Origin: Strobilurus pachycystidiatus
Taxonomy: Eukaryota; Basidiomycota; Agaricomycetes; Agaricales; Physalacriaceae
Assembly: GCA_019915135.1 (NCBI GenBank)
Contig: JAHLMK010000003.1
Coordinates: forward strand, 1,364,001 to 1,428,000
Length of the DNA: 64,000 bases
Direction: 5' to 3'
The position numbers were made by a program, and so were the translations under genes. Positions 1-11,677 of this stretch are shown here, in pieces. The stretch's first letter is position 1; each line of letters begins with the position of its first letter. A model generated the notes under the pieces. It saw only the letters and a list, made by a program, of their open reading frames with translations, had not been told where the DNA came from and did not search any database.

Positions 1-2133
1 AAATCGTGCAGCAGCTACAGGATTTTCTGTGACATGAAATTTCTGCTCTTTAATAGATAACGGATGATTTATCATGAACTTTTCATTTGTTTCAGCCCAA
101 TACAAACATAATGGATGTGAAAAATCAGCAGGTGTAAGTGTGATATACCAACTAGGTGCACCTTCTGATGCCATTAAAGCATATAACTCATTGCGCATAT
201 ATTTTTTACTAGTTAAAGATCCTTGAACTTTTCCGCCAACAAAGTCTAAATCGCGTATTACTTGAAAACAGTCTTTTTCATCAGCATTTTCTGGTTTGAA
301 ATGTCCTTCCTGTTTAAGTATTTGACTAACATGCTTCAAAGTTGCCTGATTCAAATTCAAAAGCCGATTTCCAATTTCAGTAAATTTAGGTTTATCAGTT
401 AGCAAAAAGCCACCACTGTTGGCTTGTCGACGTTGTTGATGGCTGAAGGCAATAAAAGGAAAGTTTTTATCTAATTGGAAACGTTTATCATGATACATGA
501 GTAACCAGCGATAATGATTTCGAAGAGAAAAACTAGTCTTTCCTAAGCCTCCCATACCATATGGAAATAACCATGGAAACATCAATGGATATAAATCCGG
601 ATTTCGATAGAAAGATTCTGCTTGAGTATCACGACCTACGGCAAGAACACCACCATTATTATCAAACCATCGAAAAGCTTCAGCTTTTTTGGCTTCATAT
701 GACATAGTATCAAGTTGTTCACCTACTATTCCATGTACTATAAAAGGACATTGATCACCGTCTATGCCATCTTCATCAGCTTTATCATGTACACTAGGAT
801 CAACGGTAACATTTGTATCGCTTAAAGTTGCTTTATATGTTACTTGTACAGGTGGTGAATCTGAAGGATAACTACGTAGATTAGATTCTGATATTTCAAC
901 TCCTGCATATCCTGGATGATTCAAACCCAGCCAAGTAAGAGCATTAAACACTACATCCGCTCTAACTAATAAGGGAAGTTTGATAAAATCTTCTTTAGTC
1001 GGCTTATAAGGTCCAGTATAAAACATTACGAGTACATCATCAAGTTCTTCTTTTGGAGGTGGTAATACATCATACATTTTAATTGTGGGATTTTCAAACG
1101 CAATAGCATGAGCAATCATCTTACGGTAACCAGAGTTAATTTTGATAAATGTAGCATTATGACGTACTCGTGCAATTACTATTTGTTCAATCCAATTGAG
1201 TGCAGAAAGCTCCTTAGGAATTGCACCAAGCCACAATGAATTAGCCAATGCATTTTTTAGAACCTCATTTTTTCTTATTGATGCACGACATGTATCACAA
1301 ATTCTATCACAAGTAGGATCAATTATAGGTCCATCTATATCACAAATAGGATCTTTGGCAGTATGACGCTCTTTACGAGTTACACTATCTATATCTAAGA
1401 CTGACAAAAAACCCTTAACAGCACTGAGACGAGACAGAGATTTGACTGGAACAAGTTGAGCACATACTGCACATCCAGCTTCTTCAAATGTATCAGGATT
1501 CATATCACTACATACACCACGAACAATGTCCTCCATTGTTGTTTTACTAAGTGGCTCTGGTGGAAAGTTGGCATCAATTTGACTTGGATTATATTCATAA
1601 GCGCGAAGAGTTCCTTTGACATCATGTAAAGGTGCTCGAAGAGAAGTCATTTCAATGTCATTGGCGTGATGTTGATATCGCTTTTTACGGGATTTGTTAT
1701 TTGATAGATCCATACCAAAAACAGTTACATATACTTCACAGATATTAGTACATAAATGATCACTACAGATTTGAATCATATTTTCTTTGAGACGTTGTTT
1801 TGCACCACGATTGAATTGTATATCATGTAGTTGAGCTATGTTGATGATTACAGGTTTTGTAACATAATAAATGAGTGTTTGAACAGGAATATTAATATGA
1901 ACAATAGTGGGACTCTCAGGAAATCGGATATTTGCTTCATGTTTTGACATATGACCCATATATGACAATCGTTTACAAGTTGAAAAATCTCTGCTATTGT
2001 ATGGTTGCACAACTGCTGGCTCAAAATAAATGATTCTAGCACCACCAGCTAATTTGAACAAGAATAGATTTGAACTTGGCCTTAGTGTATTAAATAAAAC
2101 AGATTTAATCAAAATTAACAAGGGAAACATCAT
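1..2133 (-). CDS. Helitron replicase/helicase N-terminal part (runs off left edge)
   Basis: An uninterrupted minus-strand frame covers the segment. It reads like the first third of a fungal Helitron Rep-helicase. A DUF6570-like block (around LANSLWLGAIPKELSALNW, then GYRKMIAHAIAFEN) is followed by a Helitron_like_N block (LYPLMFPWLFPYGMGGL, HYRWLLMYHDKRF, and APSWYITLTPADFSHP near the edge). These proteins drive rolling-circle transposition; the HUH nuclease and PIF1 helicase parts should lie beyond position 1. A cysteine-rich stretch (CDxDGPIIDPTCDRICDTC) may bind metal. The start is uncertain: tandem ATGs at 2133 and 2130 are chosen, but the frame stays open upstream through the minisatellite to a stop near 2875. 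Base composition is clearly AT-richer than the rest of the window, as expected for a transposon. No internal stop was found, so it may be intact. Confidence 0.85.
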   Translation of the reverse strand, partial: MMFPLLILIKSVLFNTLRPSSNLFLFKLAGGARIIYFEPAVVQPYNSRDFSTCKRLSYMGHMSKHEANIRFPESPTIVHINIPVQTLIYYVTKPVIINIAQLHDIQFNRGAKQRLKENMIQICSDHLCTNICEVYVTVFGMDLSNNKSRKKRYQHHANDIEMTSLRAPLHDVKGTLRAYEYNPSQIDANFPPEPLSKTTMEDIVRGVCSDMNPDTFEEAGCAVCAQLVPVKSLSRLSAVKGFLSVLDIDSVTRKERHTAKDPICDIDGPIIDPTCDRICDTCRASIRKNEVLKNALANSLWLGAIPKELSALNWIEQIVIARVRHNATFIKINSGYRKMIAHAIAFENPTIKMYDVLPPPKEELDDVLVMFYTGPYKPTKEDFIKLPLLVRADVVFNALTWLGLNHPGYAGVEISESNLRSYPSDSPPVQVTYKATLSDTNVTVDPSVHDKADEDGIDGDQCPFIVHGIVGEQLDTMSYEAKKAEAFRWFDNNGGVLAVGRDTQAESFYRNPDLYPLMFPWLFPYGMGGLGKTSFSLRNHYRWLLMYHDKRFQLDKNFPFIAFSHQQRRQANSGGFLLTDKPKFTEIGNRLLNLNQATLKHVSQILKQEGHFKPENADEKDCFQVIRDLDFVGGKVQGSLTSKKYMRNELYALMASEGAPSWYITLTPADFSHPLCLYWAETNEKFMINHPLSIKEQKFHVTENPVAAARF

Positions 2134-2191
2134 GTGTAAAATAAATAAACTCATAAAATGCTTAAAGAAAAATATTATGTTCAACAGAAGT

Positions 2192-2815
2192 AAATCAAAT
2201 AGAGAGTACAACATATTCAGTAACAGTACTGATAAGACAGTCACATTTGACAAGAGTGCAAATAGCCCCGTTGAGTCAACTGTATTGTGAGGGAGCGTAT
2301 ATAGCACTAGCAAGTCAATCACATTCGGCGGGAGTGCGTGCGGCACTAGCAAGTCAACCGCAATCGGCGGGAGTGCGTGCGGCACTATGATGTCAACCGC
2401 AATCGGCGGGAGTGCGTGCGGCACTATGAAATCAACCGCAATCGGCGGGAGTGCGTGCGGCACTATGAAATCAACCGCAATCGGCGGGAGTGCGTGCGGC
2501 ACTATGAAAACAACCGCAGTCGGCGGGAGTGCGTGCGGCACTATGAGAACAACCGCAATCGGCGGGAGTGCAAACGGCACTATGAGAACAACCGCAGTCG
2601 GCGGGAGTGCAAACGGCACTATGAAATCAACCGCAATCGGCGGGAGTGCGTGCGGCACTATGAAATCAACCGCAATCGGCGGGAGTGCGTGCGGCACTAT
2701 GAAAACAACCGCAGTCGGCGGGAGTGCGTGCGGCACTATGAGAACAACCGCAATCGGCAGGAGTGCAAACGGCACTATGAGAACAACCGCAATTGGCGGG
2801 AGTGCAGTTGGGAGT
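2192..2815. repeat. 39-bp minisatellite with 195-bp higher-order period
   Basis: Tandem 39-bp units. Full units start at 2387, 2426, 2465, 2504, 2543, 2582, 2621, 2660, 2699, 2738 and 2777; increasingly decayed units extend left to about 2192-2231. Three diagnostic sites vary (AAATCA/AAAACA/AGAACA, CAATC/CAGTC, GCGTGC/GCAAAC). Units 2426-2620 and 2621-2815 show almost the same five-unit order, so the array grew by duplicating a 195-bp block. Because 39 is divisible by 3, several frames on both strands stay open through it. I do not read those frames as genes. Confidence 0.9.
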
Positions 2816-5344
2816 GGTAATATTAACGTCCCAAAGTACAAAGGTATATCAATAAAGATAACACCAACATCAATCTATATAGATAGATGAGCACAAGACG
2901 AGGGAAACTGGGTATCACTTACCATAGTCTGCAAAGGATAGCACAGAAGTGATGCTTCATACTGGTAGTCGGGTCGCACGACGTTGTTCTGTCTTAGGAT
3001 AAGACGGCTGATAGGCTTGACAGAAGAAAGACATACCAAATGTGACATAGACAACCAATGGGGATGAAGACTACTATGTAGCAGTGCACAGAAAGGAGGG
3101 CAGACCTGAAGTATTGGCTGTCGTAAGTTGTTGCCCACAGAAAAGACAGATTACGAACAAGGCTAGTGATGAGGTTTGCTGGGGCATGATTGGGAAGTGC
3201 AGACGGCAGCAGAGCCTAGTTCAATCAGTAAACAGCTGCAGAATCGATGTCTTGAAGGCATACCCGAGAGTCATTGGCCGCGAGACGCATCCAAGAGTAA
3301 GGAATACTGCCGTGAAAGTGATAAGCAAATCTGACAAAGAGCAGAAAGGAAAAGCGCACCACAAAGCCCACAGCTCCAGAAAAGAACAGAATAAAAGCAA
3401 CAGCATGTGGGAAGATTTTGGTACAGCAGTGGACAGTGATGTTGGACTTGCGCAACGCGGACGTGGCAGAGCAGAGCAAAGATGCAAAGATGAGTCATGT
3501 TGGTCGGCGCCGCGTGAACCGGCGTGAACCGGTCCGATGACCCAATATGGAAGTTAGAGGTCCTCGCGACCTGATATAGAAGTTAGATGTCCGCCACTCA
3601 CAGCGAGCAAAAGTGGTGGCGGTAATGCAGACATATCATAGTGTAGGGTAAATGTGAACATTTTTTGAGTTTATTCTAGTATCCTCGCTACTTGCTATCC
3701 TCGTTCACTATTCCCTCCCGTCACTGCACAGAGTCTCGTTCAGTAAGACGAGTACAATCTGCCCTCGCCGCCCTCCGTCGTCGAGAGACGAGCATAGACA
3801 CCAGCTCGTTATTCTGCGTGGCTACGTCTACGTCTATGCTGATGGGCAGCATCTTGGATTGCTTGAGGTACAGTTGTCCTCTGAGGCCGAAGGTGAAGAG
3901 AACGGTGCGGGTCTGATAAGCGAGACAGAGAATCTCGTTGGGAAGGAGGCGAATGGGGGAGAGAACGGTGCGGGTCTGATACGGGAAGTCCTACACTTGT
4001 CCCGCAGTTCCTGCAAAATTCGGTCAACGGTTGGTGAGGCAAGACATTGGCTGGAACACACCTGAGTGCCGATTACAAGTACGGGCGTGGCTACAGACGA
4101 GACGAGATGGAGCGCGACCGTTGGGAATGGACCCAGATCTCAGCATGCGCTCAACTGACGACGTTGGATTTGAATGCGATCTTGCTGGTGCCGGCGGTGG
4201 GCGGCGGGTTGCTGCGCTCGGTGAAACGGCCGATGCGGAGCGGACCATCGCCTTCCTTCAGCTCCCGTGTGATGGCGTCGAATTTGAGGGAAAGGCCTGA
4301 GTCGAGGTGAGGCACGAGACGGATACGGTGGGCGGCACCGTTGCTAGTCCCGGTAGCGACTGGGGCGGGCGCTGTCGACGATGGCGCTCTGAGCATCCCG
4401 CTCATGACGTGGGGTAACCCTGGGCTGGGCGGACCTGGATCGCGAACGGGTCGCCGTCGTCGTCGCCTAAGCGCAGGACGCGCTGCTGCGTCCGGTCTCA
4501 TTCCAGCACAGCCCCGCGCTTCCCGAGCTCCCATCGCCATCCACACTCGCAGGCGTCGTCCTAGAGCTTGTCAGCATCGTCCTGCGTGTAGTCGTCGTCG
4601 TCGCCTATGCGCAGGACGCGCTGTTGCGTCCGCTCTCAGTCCAGGGCACCCCGCGCTACCCGAGCTCCCATCGCCGTCTACGCTCGCAGGCGTCATCCTA
4701 GACGTCGTCAGCGTCGTCCTGTGGGCCATTGTCGTCGTCCATGGAGTCGCCGACGTCGAGTGCCAGATGTCGGGATATTTTTGCAATGAATGGACTCAAA
4801 CGGAGCGTGCTGTAGTAGAGTCAGCGCGTCGTTAGGCGTGTAAAGTGCACAGACTGTACCTGCAGAGATTGACGGGCGTCCATCGTCCATTGGTGGCGTG
4901 GTCCTGCGCACTGCGTCGCCCGCATTGGCTTGACTGCAGCGTCGAGTGCCTGGCGTCGTCTGTTGAGTTGCTGTGTTCTGTGTCCTGCGCCCTGCGTTGG
5001 CTAGCGTGCGGCACAACATCCAGCGCCGCCCGAGCGTCCAGTGACCGTCGTCCTGCATTGCCTGTGTCCTGCGTTGGTCGGAAGCGAAGTGAGGTGCGGT
5101 CAACGTTCACGAAGTCCACAGGCAAGTTCCGCTCGGTAAGCACAGATCGGCACGACCCTCGCGAAAATCCGTCATGGCTCACTGAGAGCTCTGGAAATTC
5201 ACAGAGCACAAGCCGAGAGGGCATATAGCCCTAACGACCGAGGTCTGCAGATGAGGGAGTTGGCGCGACACTGGCGGGGAACGAGCGGACGGAAGAAAAG
5301 AAGAGGAAAGAAAGGGAAAGAAGTTTCACAGCCCCTGATCCGAC
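2816..5344. other. Gene-poor region between Helitron and ankyrin gene
   Basis: About 2.5 kb with only short overlapping frames and no recognisable domain. The right half (3.7-5.2 kb) is strongly GC-rich with CGT/CGC-rich degenerate repeats. One 21-bp phrase (GAGAACGGTGCGGGTCTGAT plus one base) recurs 63 bp apart near 3897 and 3960. I see no supported gene. The far end of the Helitron may lie near 2.8-2.9 kb, but I could not identify its terminus. Confidence 0.5.
4455..4730. repeat. Imperfect 138-bp tandem duplication
   Basis: Two diverged copies, about 4455-4592 and 4593-4730. They can be aligned on GCCTAAGCGCAGGACGCG (4465) against GCCTATGCGCAGGACGCG (4603), and the similarity continues for most of the unit through GAGCTCCCATCGCC. 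No gene is attached to it. Confidence 0.7.
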
Positions 5345-8105
5345 GTGACAGGAGTCACATTTTGGTGTGCCTGCACAGGTACGGCTCTCTTATACACGAT
5401 ACAACCGGTTTCAAAAGTAAACTTTTGTCCCGGAAAGGTCATTGCTCAAATTGTGCGGAAAACACTACATCTCATCATTGTTGCTCCAAAACCATTGACA
5501 CTTGCAGAGATTGCTGAGGCTATCATGGTTGAGTCAGACCAGCCGTTGCTCAACTCAGACTTACAGGTCCTCAATCCATCTGATATTCTGGAGTATTGCT
5601 CTAGTCTCATTTGTTGTGAGTCAAAGTGGTGCTGGACGCACTGGAAGGATTGTTCAAAGTGGTGCTGGAAGGATAAGACAACCTTGTCATTATCACATTT
5701 TACAGTCCAGGTAAGCATTGACTATCCTGATAATGTGTGTTCTCAATTGACCTTTGGCTCAGGAATTTCTGACATCCAATACTCATCATGCCCAAATGGA
5801 CCTTGGGATGTACTTTGCCCACAGTGTCTATGATCTTCAGCTTGACATGGCGTCAATTATCCTGGATTATTTCTCCTTGGATAAATTCAAAGCCAGTGTA
5901 TTCAAAGAAGAAGTAAAAAGCAGTGGATTCAGAAATGCAGTACAATGTGCCATCACTCACAATCCCTTCTTGCATTACACTGCACGTGTTTGGCTCAGCA
6001 TGATGCCCAGACAAAACTCTGCACATGATGAGCAAGTTCTCTCTAAGCTTGAACACTTTCTTCTTGATTCCTCTTGTTCTTCCATTCATATGTATCTGTA
6101 TCGCTGGGCTTGTTATGAGTCTCTGTACACATATTCAGATTATGAAGAGCTTGACACTGTTCATCATGAGTACCTGTACACATGTCCAGATTATAAAGAA
6201 CCTGACACTGTTCTCCTTACATCATTGGAGAGGATGAGGGGAAGATTTCTGGGATCTCTGATGTATCATGCTCCACCAACTTGGATACGTCGAATGTTGG
6301 TTGAGCATGATCAATCATTTCCCCATCCTATCACAATCATACAAGAGACAAGTGACACTTGTTCTCCTTTGGTTTATGCTACACATTGTAATGATACTGA
6401 ACGCATCATCATGCTGTTAGACCTTGGTGCAGTGACTATCACAGACAGAAAGAATGCAACTATGGTGGCATTGCAAATTGATGCAGTGGACTGTCTTCGC
6501 CTTCTTTTGCATGCAGGCACAGTCATTGATATTCCTGGTGATGCTTTTGTGGTGGCATCAAAGCATGATGCTGTGAATTGTATTTGCCTTCTGTTGGATT
6601 TGAAATTAGCCATTTCAGACACTGCTGTGGTGCAAGCATCAAGTAATGATACAGATAATTGTTTACGTCTTCTTTTGAATGCAGGTGCATTCATTCCACA
6701 GAATGCTGTTGCAGCTGCATTATGTTACAAGAAAGTGGACTGTCTCCGCCTTCTCTTAGATGCTGGTGCAGTCATCTCAGAAGATGTCTTTATAGCTGCA
6801 CTGAAGAACAACAGAGTAGACAATCTCCGCCTTTTCTTGGATGCAGGTGCAACAATCCCACAAAATGCTGTCATGATTGTGTTGCTCAACGAGAAAATGG
6901 AACTTCAGTCTCTTCAAGATGCTAGCATAGTCCTCACAAAAGACATCACAGTAGATACTGTTATGTCTGTGATGAGGGAAAGTACAATGAACTGTCTCCG
7001 CCTGCTTGTAGATGCTGGTGTGACTATCTCACAAGATGCTGTCATGACTGCATTGAGGAACAACACAGTGGACTATCTTCATCTGTTTTTGGATGCTGGT
7101 GCAATCATCCCGCAAGATGGTGTTGTGACTGCATTGCAGAATGACACAGTAGATTGTCTCCGCCTTCTTTTGCATGCAGGTGCAGCTATTCCAGATGAAG
7201 CTGTTCTGATGGCATTAGACTATGAGGCAAAGGACCATCTCCACCTTCTTTTGCAGAAGGGCGCAGCTATTCCAGATTTAGCTGTTGTGATTGCATCAAC
7301 CAATAATAGAGAAGATTATCTCCGTCTCCTTTTGAATTCTGGAGGACCAATCACAGAGAATGCTGTTGTGATGGCATTAAGTAATGGTGCAGCAGACTGT
7401 CTTTGCCTTCTCTTGAAGGAGGGAGCACAGATTCCACCAGAAGCTCTTGTGACTGCTTTAGGGTGCGGCTCAACAGAATGTCTGCGCCTTCTTTTGAATG
7501 CAGGAGTAGCCATCCCAGAAGATGCTGTTGTGACAGCATTAAGTAATGGTGCAGCAGACTGTCTTTGCCTTCTCTTGAAGGAGGGAGCACAGATTCCACC
7601 AGAAGCTCTTGTGACTGCTTTAGGGTGCGGCTCAACAGAATGTCTGCACCTTCTTTTGGATGCAGGAGTAGCCATCCCAGAAGATGCTGTTGTGAAGGCG
7701 TCAAAGACTGACAGAATGTATGCTTCTGGCAATTATGTGAGGGACACAGTGGGTTGTCTTAAGATCCTTCTGGATGCTGGTGCAAGCATTCCCGCTCGTG
7801 CTGTTGCCCTTGCGGATCTCAAAGCTCTTCATGTCCTTGAAAGGCAGGACCCAGACTGCTTGCAACGACGTGATCCAAGTACAGGGCAATCACCGTTACA
7901 AATTGCTTTTCAGTTGTCCAGCTCACCCCTCACAGAAGAGGCTAATGTTGTCCCTCTTCTCGAGCGCTCTGTTTCCGTAGAGGGCATCACATTGCAGGAT
8001 ATTGAATGGGCAGCCCACCGTCCATGGTACCAGCACCTCCGCTCTCGGATATTAGCAGAGAATCCCGGCTCTGAAGAGTCGAACTCCAGCGCTTCACGTG
8101 TTTGA
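5345..8105 (+). CDS. 5'-truncated NACHT-type protein with C-terminal ankyrin-like repeats
   Basis: Exon 1 ends at 5710 and exon 2 starts at 5763. The 52-nt GT-AG intron joins the frame as ...SLSHFTVQ|EFLTS, a junction typical of fungal NACHT proteins just after the winged-helix region (APKPLTLAEIAEAI). About 18 degenerate ankyrin-like units follow, each near 27 residues (pattern DCLRLLLDAGAxIPxDAVVxAL) rather than the usual 33. No P-loop NACHT domain is found upstream, so the N-terminal half of this signalling ATPase is missing. The listed start is only the edge of the open frame. A 33-bp internal duplication near 5615-5680 (TCAAAGTGGTGCTGG twice) lies in exon 1. It could be a decayed NLR-like gene or a stand-alone repeat protein. 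Ankyrin-type recognition is known for the family; its target here is unknown. Confidence 0.65.
7377..7700 (+). repeat. 162-bp in-frame tandem duplication inside the ankyrin region
   Basis: Positions 7377-7538 and 7539-7700 are nearly identical and encode the same 54 residues (two 27-residue units, beginning LSNGAADCLCLLLKEGAQIP). Near-identity points to recent repeat-array expansion. Confidence 0.9.
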
Positions 8106-8633
8106 TCCTGCCATTCCAGTCACCGGAACGGTCTCGGAACCCGTTGTGGAAACTAAACAAGATGATTCGGACTTTACTCCCAATTGTTTCTATGTAGTCA
8201 TTGCTGTTCTCAGATGGGGTCGCCACTGGCCAAGTTTAGTCGTATATAACCTGATTCTGTGATTTGAATGAATTGATAATTGACTTTGTTTGAATTCTGC
8301 GGTAAGATGAATATGCAAGAAAGCGATATAATAAACCAATGCGAGATTCTGCGTGGAAAAGCCGGTTCGTGATACTCATTCTCCTGCCTCGGCGTCAGAT
8401 TAGCCCAAACTGGGAAAAGTGTCAGTGAAGCAGCCGCAACGGCAATGTCGACGTCAGCGTAGTCCACTCCCAAGTCTCTCCCACCGTATCCGTCTGTGGA
8501 AGTCAGCATGCTAACAGTTACGGCGCTTGCTTAGTTGCTAGGTAAGATTCATGCACCAGCACTTCCATAAGTGACGCAATGAGCTGAGGCAGGTCTATCC
8601 TTGCTTCGACACTAAACACCATAGAAGAATCAA
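8106..8633. other. Intergenic region between convergent genes
   Basis: About 530 bp separating the 3' ends of the ankyrin-like gene (+) and the RD-rich gene (-). A 99-codon minus-strand frame at 8210-8509 has no recognisable features and is left unannotated. Confidence 0.5.
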
Positions 8634-10912
8634 TCAATGTCTACGAGGACTAGACCGTCGAGGCCGATAGCGGTCGCGGTCGCGGTCGCGGTCACGACTC
8701 CGGGACCTTTCGCGTCTCCGAGTCTTGTCCCGAGAACGATCACGGTCGTGGTCACGATGAGTCCTATCGTCACGACGGTGGCCGCGATATCGTTCGCGAG
8801 ACCGAGAACGAGAGCGGCGGCGATCCCTGTCCCTATCCCTGTCCCTGTCGCGATCTCTGTCTCTGTCTCGATACCTGTCTCTGTCTCTGTCTCTATCCCG
8901 CTCCTTGTCCCTGTCCCTATCTCTGTCGCGAGAACGCGACCTCTGACGCGTCTTCTCCCTCTCGTTTTCCTTCTCCTTCCCCCGGTCGCGGTCGCGGCGC
9001 CGAGGTCTGTAGTACCTCTCGGTGGTCCGTCTGGACTTATCGCTCGAGGAAACAGACCGGGGTGCCAGAGACCTTGGGAGTTGTACAACCGGTGGGTGTG
9101 ATGGGGATTTCGCAGGGGAGGGGTGATATCGAGCAGAGCCTGAGGGAGCTTCTTCGTGGCGCATGAGGGAGGGCGGATTGGACGGCGGGACGACGTGGAT
9201 CATGGGAGGGGGAGAATACTGCCCCATGTCCATGGCAGGAGCATGCTGCTCTGGGATCATGGCCATGGCTCTTGCGGGTGGGGACGTGGGCTTGTGGCGT
9301 TGTTTGGACGGGGGGTATTCTCCAGTTAGGAGACTCATGACAGAGCTTGTACCGCCGTGTGGTCGGAGGCCTTTGGGGTATCGTGTCGATGCGTTGTGAT
9401 GCAGTTCAAAGGTTTCGGAGGGTGCGTAGAAGGAGGGTGCTACGGATGAAGCGGGAGCCTATGACGGTCGTCAGAGCCGGTACACAGACATGGATGCAAG
9501 GAGATCACCTTGGGGACATAATGAGGTGTTGGTTTGATCTTCGGACGTATGGAACCAGCTATACTGCCTAGCTTGATGAAGCTGAATATCGACGCGCCGC
9601 CGCCACTACGACGATGCGCGTCTCGGATGGTTTTCTAAACCAAGATCAGTAATCTGCCAACGAAAATGTGGCGTGTTCAAACCTCGACGTCCTTCAGCAG
9701 CTGTCTCGTGTTCTCATTCCATTCGTCAGGCTGTTGCCGTCCCTTGGTGAGTTTCTTCAGCACTGGCGCAACCGTGAACAAACTAGATAATAAGAAGGGT
9801 AAGTTCTTGTATCGTTACAAAACCGTCACTCACTGAGCCCAACGGTCGTCTAAAGACGGCACACGCGACCCAAGGGATCGTCGATGCTGATGAATCTGGT
9901 CCGACGCATTACGCAGGAAACCGTGCCCCTCGACAATCTTGGACTCCTCGTCCATGCGCCTAAGTTTGGGGTATTTTGGCTGTCGCTTAGCCTTGGCTCT
10001 AAGCGACTGTACGGATCCCGCGGCGCGTCTTCGTCGTCTCAGCTTTGAGTTGATCCGTCGAAGAGGTGATTTCAATGGCCTCGTAGTGGTATTCTGCCCA
10101 AACTCGCCGACAGTCTGTATAGCCCTCTCGTCGGGCGGCAGTTCAAGTAAGTCTGGCGGTGGTGGTGCCTCCTCGTCCTCGACGCGCTTAGCCGGTCGCC
10201 CAAATCTAAGCTTCAGCCTCGAGGGCCCAGCATGCTGCTGGTCGTTTGGCGGAGGCCCGCCCATTTCATAGTCTGGCAGTGGTATTGGCTCCGGCGGTTG
10301 ATCATGAACTGGCTCCTCGACGCGCTTTCTGTCCGACTTCATCCACGAAGGCATCCAGGACGGCTCTTCCTCTGTGTCCGACTGAGCCCCATCGACACCG
10401 TGATGCGTATCACCACCCCACGTCGCATGGTTCGGCGGCGGCTGCACAGGCTCAAACACGGGCTCCTCCACGCGCCTCGTCCGCCCAAATAACTTATAGA
10501 GAGGCAACTTCGAGTGCGATGGCCCCGCATGACCCTCCTCCTCCATCACATCCGCCTCTCTGCTCACAGCTTGGCCCAAGGCAAGCTGGGGATCGTGATC
10601 GTGTGTCTGCGCTGTCGGTTCGTCCACCCGTTTGCGCCGCCCAAACAGTCCGCGGAACGGCGGCTTCGAGTGCGACGGTCCCGCCTCCTCCGGGCCTGGG
10701 CGCTCTGCGTGTATGCTCCCCGATCGCCTCACAGCAGGTTCGGGTGACTGCGCCTCCATGCGCTTCTGCCGCCACAACCTAAACGTTCGTGCCGTGGACT
10801 TTGATGGCTCTGGATCCGCGGGCGCTTCGTGTCGTGGTTCTCTGCTCCTCAGTCGCGACAAGGGATTCATACGGTTCGGTTCGTTCGACGATGGCAGGAA
10901 CGAGGAGAGCAC
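8634..10912 (-). CDS. Disordered RD/RS-rich protein (709 aa, four exons)
   Basis: Proposed exons on the minus strand: 10912-9834, 9782-9683, 9634-9509, 9458-8634. They sum to 2130 nt and remove introns of 48-51 nt. The N-terminal half carries about four degenerate copies of a block AGPSHSK...LFGR..KRVEEP rich in Pro, Glu and Arg. The middle is better ordered (VLKKLTKGRQQPDEW, then ENTRQLLKDVEKTIRDAHRR). The C-terminal 120 residues are almost pure RD/RS dipeptides (DRDRDRDRYRDRDRD). Such tails are known from splicing and RNA-processing proteins; that role is only inferred here. Two frames that look like separate genes are joined because the splice sites fit and the phases agree. Family not recognised. 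Confidence 0.75.
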
Positions 10913-11677
10913 ATGGCATCAGCGGTGCAGTGCACCAGACTCCAGTCACCCACTGCCATTTGGGACCCTGGTTACGGCATTCTCCTTCATATTGGCGCCA
11001 ACGATACGGCAAAGCGAGGTCTCTCTGGGTCGCGACTCGCAATATCCTCTGCGGAACGACCTGGGAACGTCTTTCTTCGAGTTCCGAAGTGATGGTTCTG
11101 GACAGGCTCAGACTCGTGCAGGAAAGCGGCACCGAAACATGTGGTCGGCACGGCTACTATCTTCGTAAGATATCTTGACACTCTCTTTTACTCTTCATAA
11201 GACGCCACCACGTAAACAGTGCAAATGGTATATTGCGAACTCCAATCAATGATACACACAGTAAACGAAAGCATCCGGTTGGCCAAGCATCTAATTAATG
11301 ACTTTATACAGCTTGAGGCATAGGAATAACTACAGATGACAGACAAATAGTGCTGCAAACGAGGATACTATTAGACACACAACCGAGTTATAGTGAATGA
11401 AATAACCTGTACAAATGAGGTGGCAAATAAGAAGTGAAAGCAAACAAAAAAGGAGGAGGAATGCAGCTTCAAATACAATGAGGTGTGGTATGATAGATTT
11501 GCGAACATGGGCGTCCACGAGATGGATGGATGGGATGGGATGGATGGATGAGAGCCGAATAATGTATGGGAGGGATTTTAATCTTGCGCCGCGACGACAC
11601 GGGAAGACGAGTGAAACATATGGTACTTTGTTGGTTTGGTTTGGGGAAGGGAGGCAAAAAAGCGCCCGGGCCCACAT
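10913..11677. other. Intergenic region with GGAT microsatellite
   Basis: Lies between the start of the RD-rich gene and the end of the PUF gene, both on the minus strand. A short GGAT/GGGAT repeat sits at about 11521-11550. No supported gene. Confidence 0.5.

Noticed and set aside
2192..2815. CRISPR-like array
   Set aside because: Units are contiguous with no unique spacers, and the genome is eukaryotic.
2377..2890. Repetitive open frames (VRHYEINRNRREC-type and GTMKSTAIGGSAC-type proteins) as genes
   Set aside because: They are automatic by-products of a 39-bp tandem repeat, which leaves several frames open on both strands.
3084..3527. 147-codon plus-strand frame
   Set aside because: No domain, no splice-supported extension, and overlapping frames on the other strand are equally long.
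10246..11178. Several long plus-strand frames opposite the RD-rich gene and its upstream region
   Set aside because: They are shadows of the GC-rich minus-strand coding sequence and show no conserved motifs.
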